From Streptomyces sp. NRRL WC-3742 (GTDB taxonomy: Bacteria; Actinomycetota; Actinomycetes; Streptomycetales; Streptomycetaceae), in assembly GCF_000720635.1 (NCBI RefSeq), contig NZ_JOCF01000040.1, positions 7,142 through 71,141 of the forward strand: a stretch of DNA of 64,000 nt. The letters are read 5' to 3'. Below the pieces are notes generated by a model. The model was given only the letters and a program-made list of their open reading frames with translations, was not told the origin of the DNA and searched no databases. Both the position numbers and the translations under genes were made by a program. The first letter of the stretch is position 1. Every line of letters begins with the position of its first letter. This document shows, one piece after another, positions 63,143 to 64,000 of this stretch.

Positions 63143-64000
63143 ATGCCCGACCGCAGCACGGCACGAGCCGGCCAGGCACCCGCCGTCACCGGCCCCAAGG
63201 ACCTGCGCAACGTCGCCCTCGTCGGAGCGAGCGGTGTGGGAAAGACCACCCTCGCCGAATCCCTCGCCCTCGCCGCCGGAGCCACCGGCCGCCCCGGCCG
63301 CGTCACCGACGGCACCACCGTCTCCGACCACGAGGACATCGAGCACCAGCAGCAGCGCTCCGTCCAGCTCTCCTTGCTCCCCCTCGAGTGGAAGGGCGTC
63401 AAGATCAACCTGATCGACCCGCCCGGCCACCCCGACTTCACCGCCGACCTGCGCGCCGCCCTCCACGCCGCCGACGCCGCCGTCTTCGTCGTCTCCGCCA
63501 CCGACCCCGTCACCGCCCCCACCCGCGCCCTCTGGCGCGAATGCGCGGCCGAAGGCATCCCCCGCGCCATCGCCGTCGCCAAACTCGACCTCGCCCGCAC
63601 CGGCATCGACGACATCCTCAACCTCTGCCACGACGCCTTCGACCTGGGCCCCGACACCCTGCGGCCGCTCTTCCTGCCCGTCCTCCACGACGGCCACCCC
63701 GACGGCAGCGTCGACCTCATCACCGGCGACACCTACGGCGACACCAGCGCCGCCCCCGACACCGGCCCCGCCCACGACAGCCTCGTCGAAGCCATCTCCG
63801 GCCAGGACGACACCCTCTTGGAGCGCTACCTCACCGGCGACACCCTCGACCCCGACGCCCTCGAAGCCGGCCTGCGCCGCGAAGTCCTCGCCTGCACCCT
63901 CCACCCCGCCGTCCCCACCAGCGACAACGGCCTCGGCGCCGCCGAACTCCTCAACCTCATCGCCCACACCTTCCCCGACCCCACCGAACGCACCCCCCCC
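63143..64000 (+). CDS. EF-G-like translational GTPase, 5' part (cut by window edge)
   Basis: The first 286 codons of an EF-G paralogue are visible; the rest lies beyond the right edge. G1 is GASGVGKT (28-35). The switch region DGTTVSD with HQQQRSV replaces the usual ERERGI-type sequence, G3 is DPPGHPDF (92-99) and G4 reads AKLD in AVAKLDLARTG, where canonical EF-G has NKMD. These departures match the actinobacterial EF-G-like proteins rather than FusA, and their role is not settled. GGAGG lies seven bases before the ATG. It diverges from pgsA across a 232-base gap in which I see no clear promoter. Confidence 0.88.
   Translation, partial: MPDRSTARAGQAPAVTGPKDLRNVALVGASGVGKTTLAESLALAAGATGRPGRVTDGTTVSDHEDIEHQQQRSVQLSLLPLEWKGVKINLIDPPGHPDFTADLRAALHAADAAVFVVSATDPVTAPTRALWRECAAEGIPRAIAVAKLDLARTGIDDILNLCHDAFDLGPDTLRPLFLPVLHDGHPDGSVDLITGDTYGDTSAAPDTGPAHDSLVEAISGQDDTLLERYLTGDTLDPDALEAGLRREVLACTLHPAVPTSDNGLGAAELLNLIAHTFPDPTERTPP

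Overview
The window is high-GC actinobacterial chromosome. GTG and TTG starts, 4-base stop/start overlaps, BldD, an mIHF-type integration host factor, PIM lipid genes and tandem DUF6167/DUF948 genes point to Streptomycetaceae (Streptomyces or Kitasatospora). From memory, the gene order follows the conserved metK-to-pgsA core segment of Streptomyces coelicolor. I see no tRNA, rRNA, CRISPR array, insertion sequence, prophage or secondary-metabolite cluster. It is core housekeeping DNA, and what is unusual lies in regulatory sites, gene duplications and degenerate or extended proteins.

Layout. Almost everything is on the minus strand, so transcription runs right to left. From the left: metK (cut by the edge), coaBC, and a mihF-gmk-rpoZ operon. 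Next is a full pyrimidine operon in transcription order pyrR-pyrB-pyrC-(PH-like membrane protein)-carA-carB-pyrD-pyrF, with translational coupling and a candidate PyrR-binding hairpin at the pyrR ribosome-binding site. bldD diverges from it under a promoter overlapped by a BldD box. Then come an unrecognised gene, a hotdog thioesterase, nusB, efp, an M24 peptidase-like pseudoenzyme, a Nei-type glycosylase and a zeta-toxin-like P-loop protein. The shikimate run is aroE-aroC-aroK-aroB-aroQ, preceded by two tandem MltG paralogues (one with a long Gln-rich cytoplasmic tail) and by ruvX, alaS and two DUF genes.

The middle carries a plus-strand NB-ARC/TPR ATPase that lacks a DNA-binding output domain, together with a small TPR protein. 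It continues with rpsD, rarA, a dimeric-barrel protein, ppk2, a GNAT acetyltransferase, and an aspS/hisS/metallo-hydrolase operon. A membrane-anchored cyclophilin and a DUF349 protein lie on the plus strand.

The right third holds relA, apt, secF-secD-yajC, ruvB-ruvA-ruvC, yebC and pdxT-pdxS. It ends with a phosphatidylinositol mannoside block (pgsA, acyltransferase, pimA) followed by a tautomerase-like and a LemA-like gene. The 5' part of a divergent EF-G-like GTPase gene runs off the right edge.

Together these genes supply nucleotides (pyr, gmk, apt), aromatic precursors (aro), cofactors (coaBC, pdxST, metK), translation (efp, alaS, aspS, hisS, rpsD), protein export (sec), recombination (ruv, rarA) and stringent or developmental control (relA, bldD). 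Strong perfect hairpins separate the transcription units.
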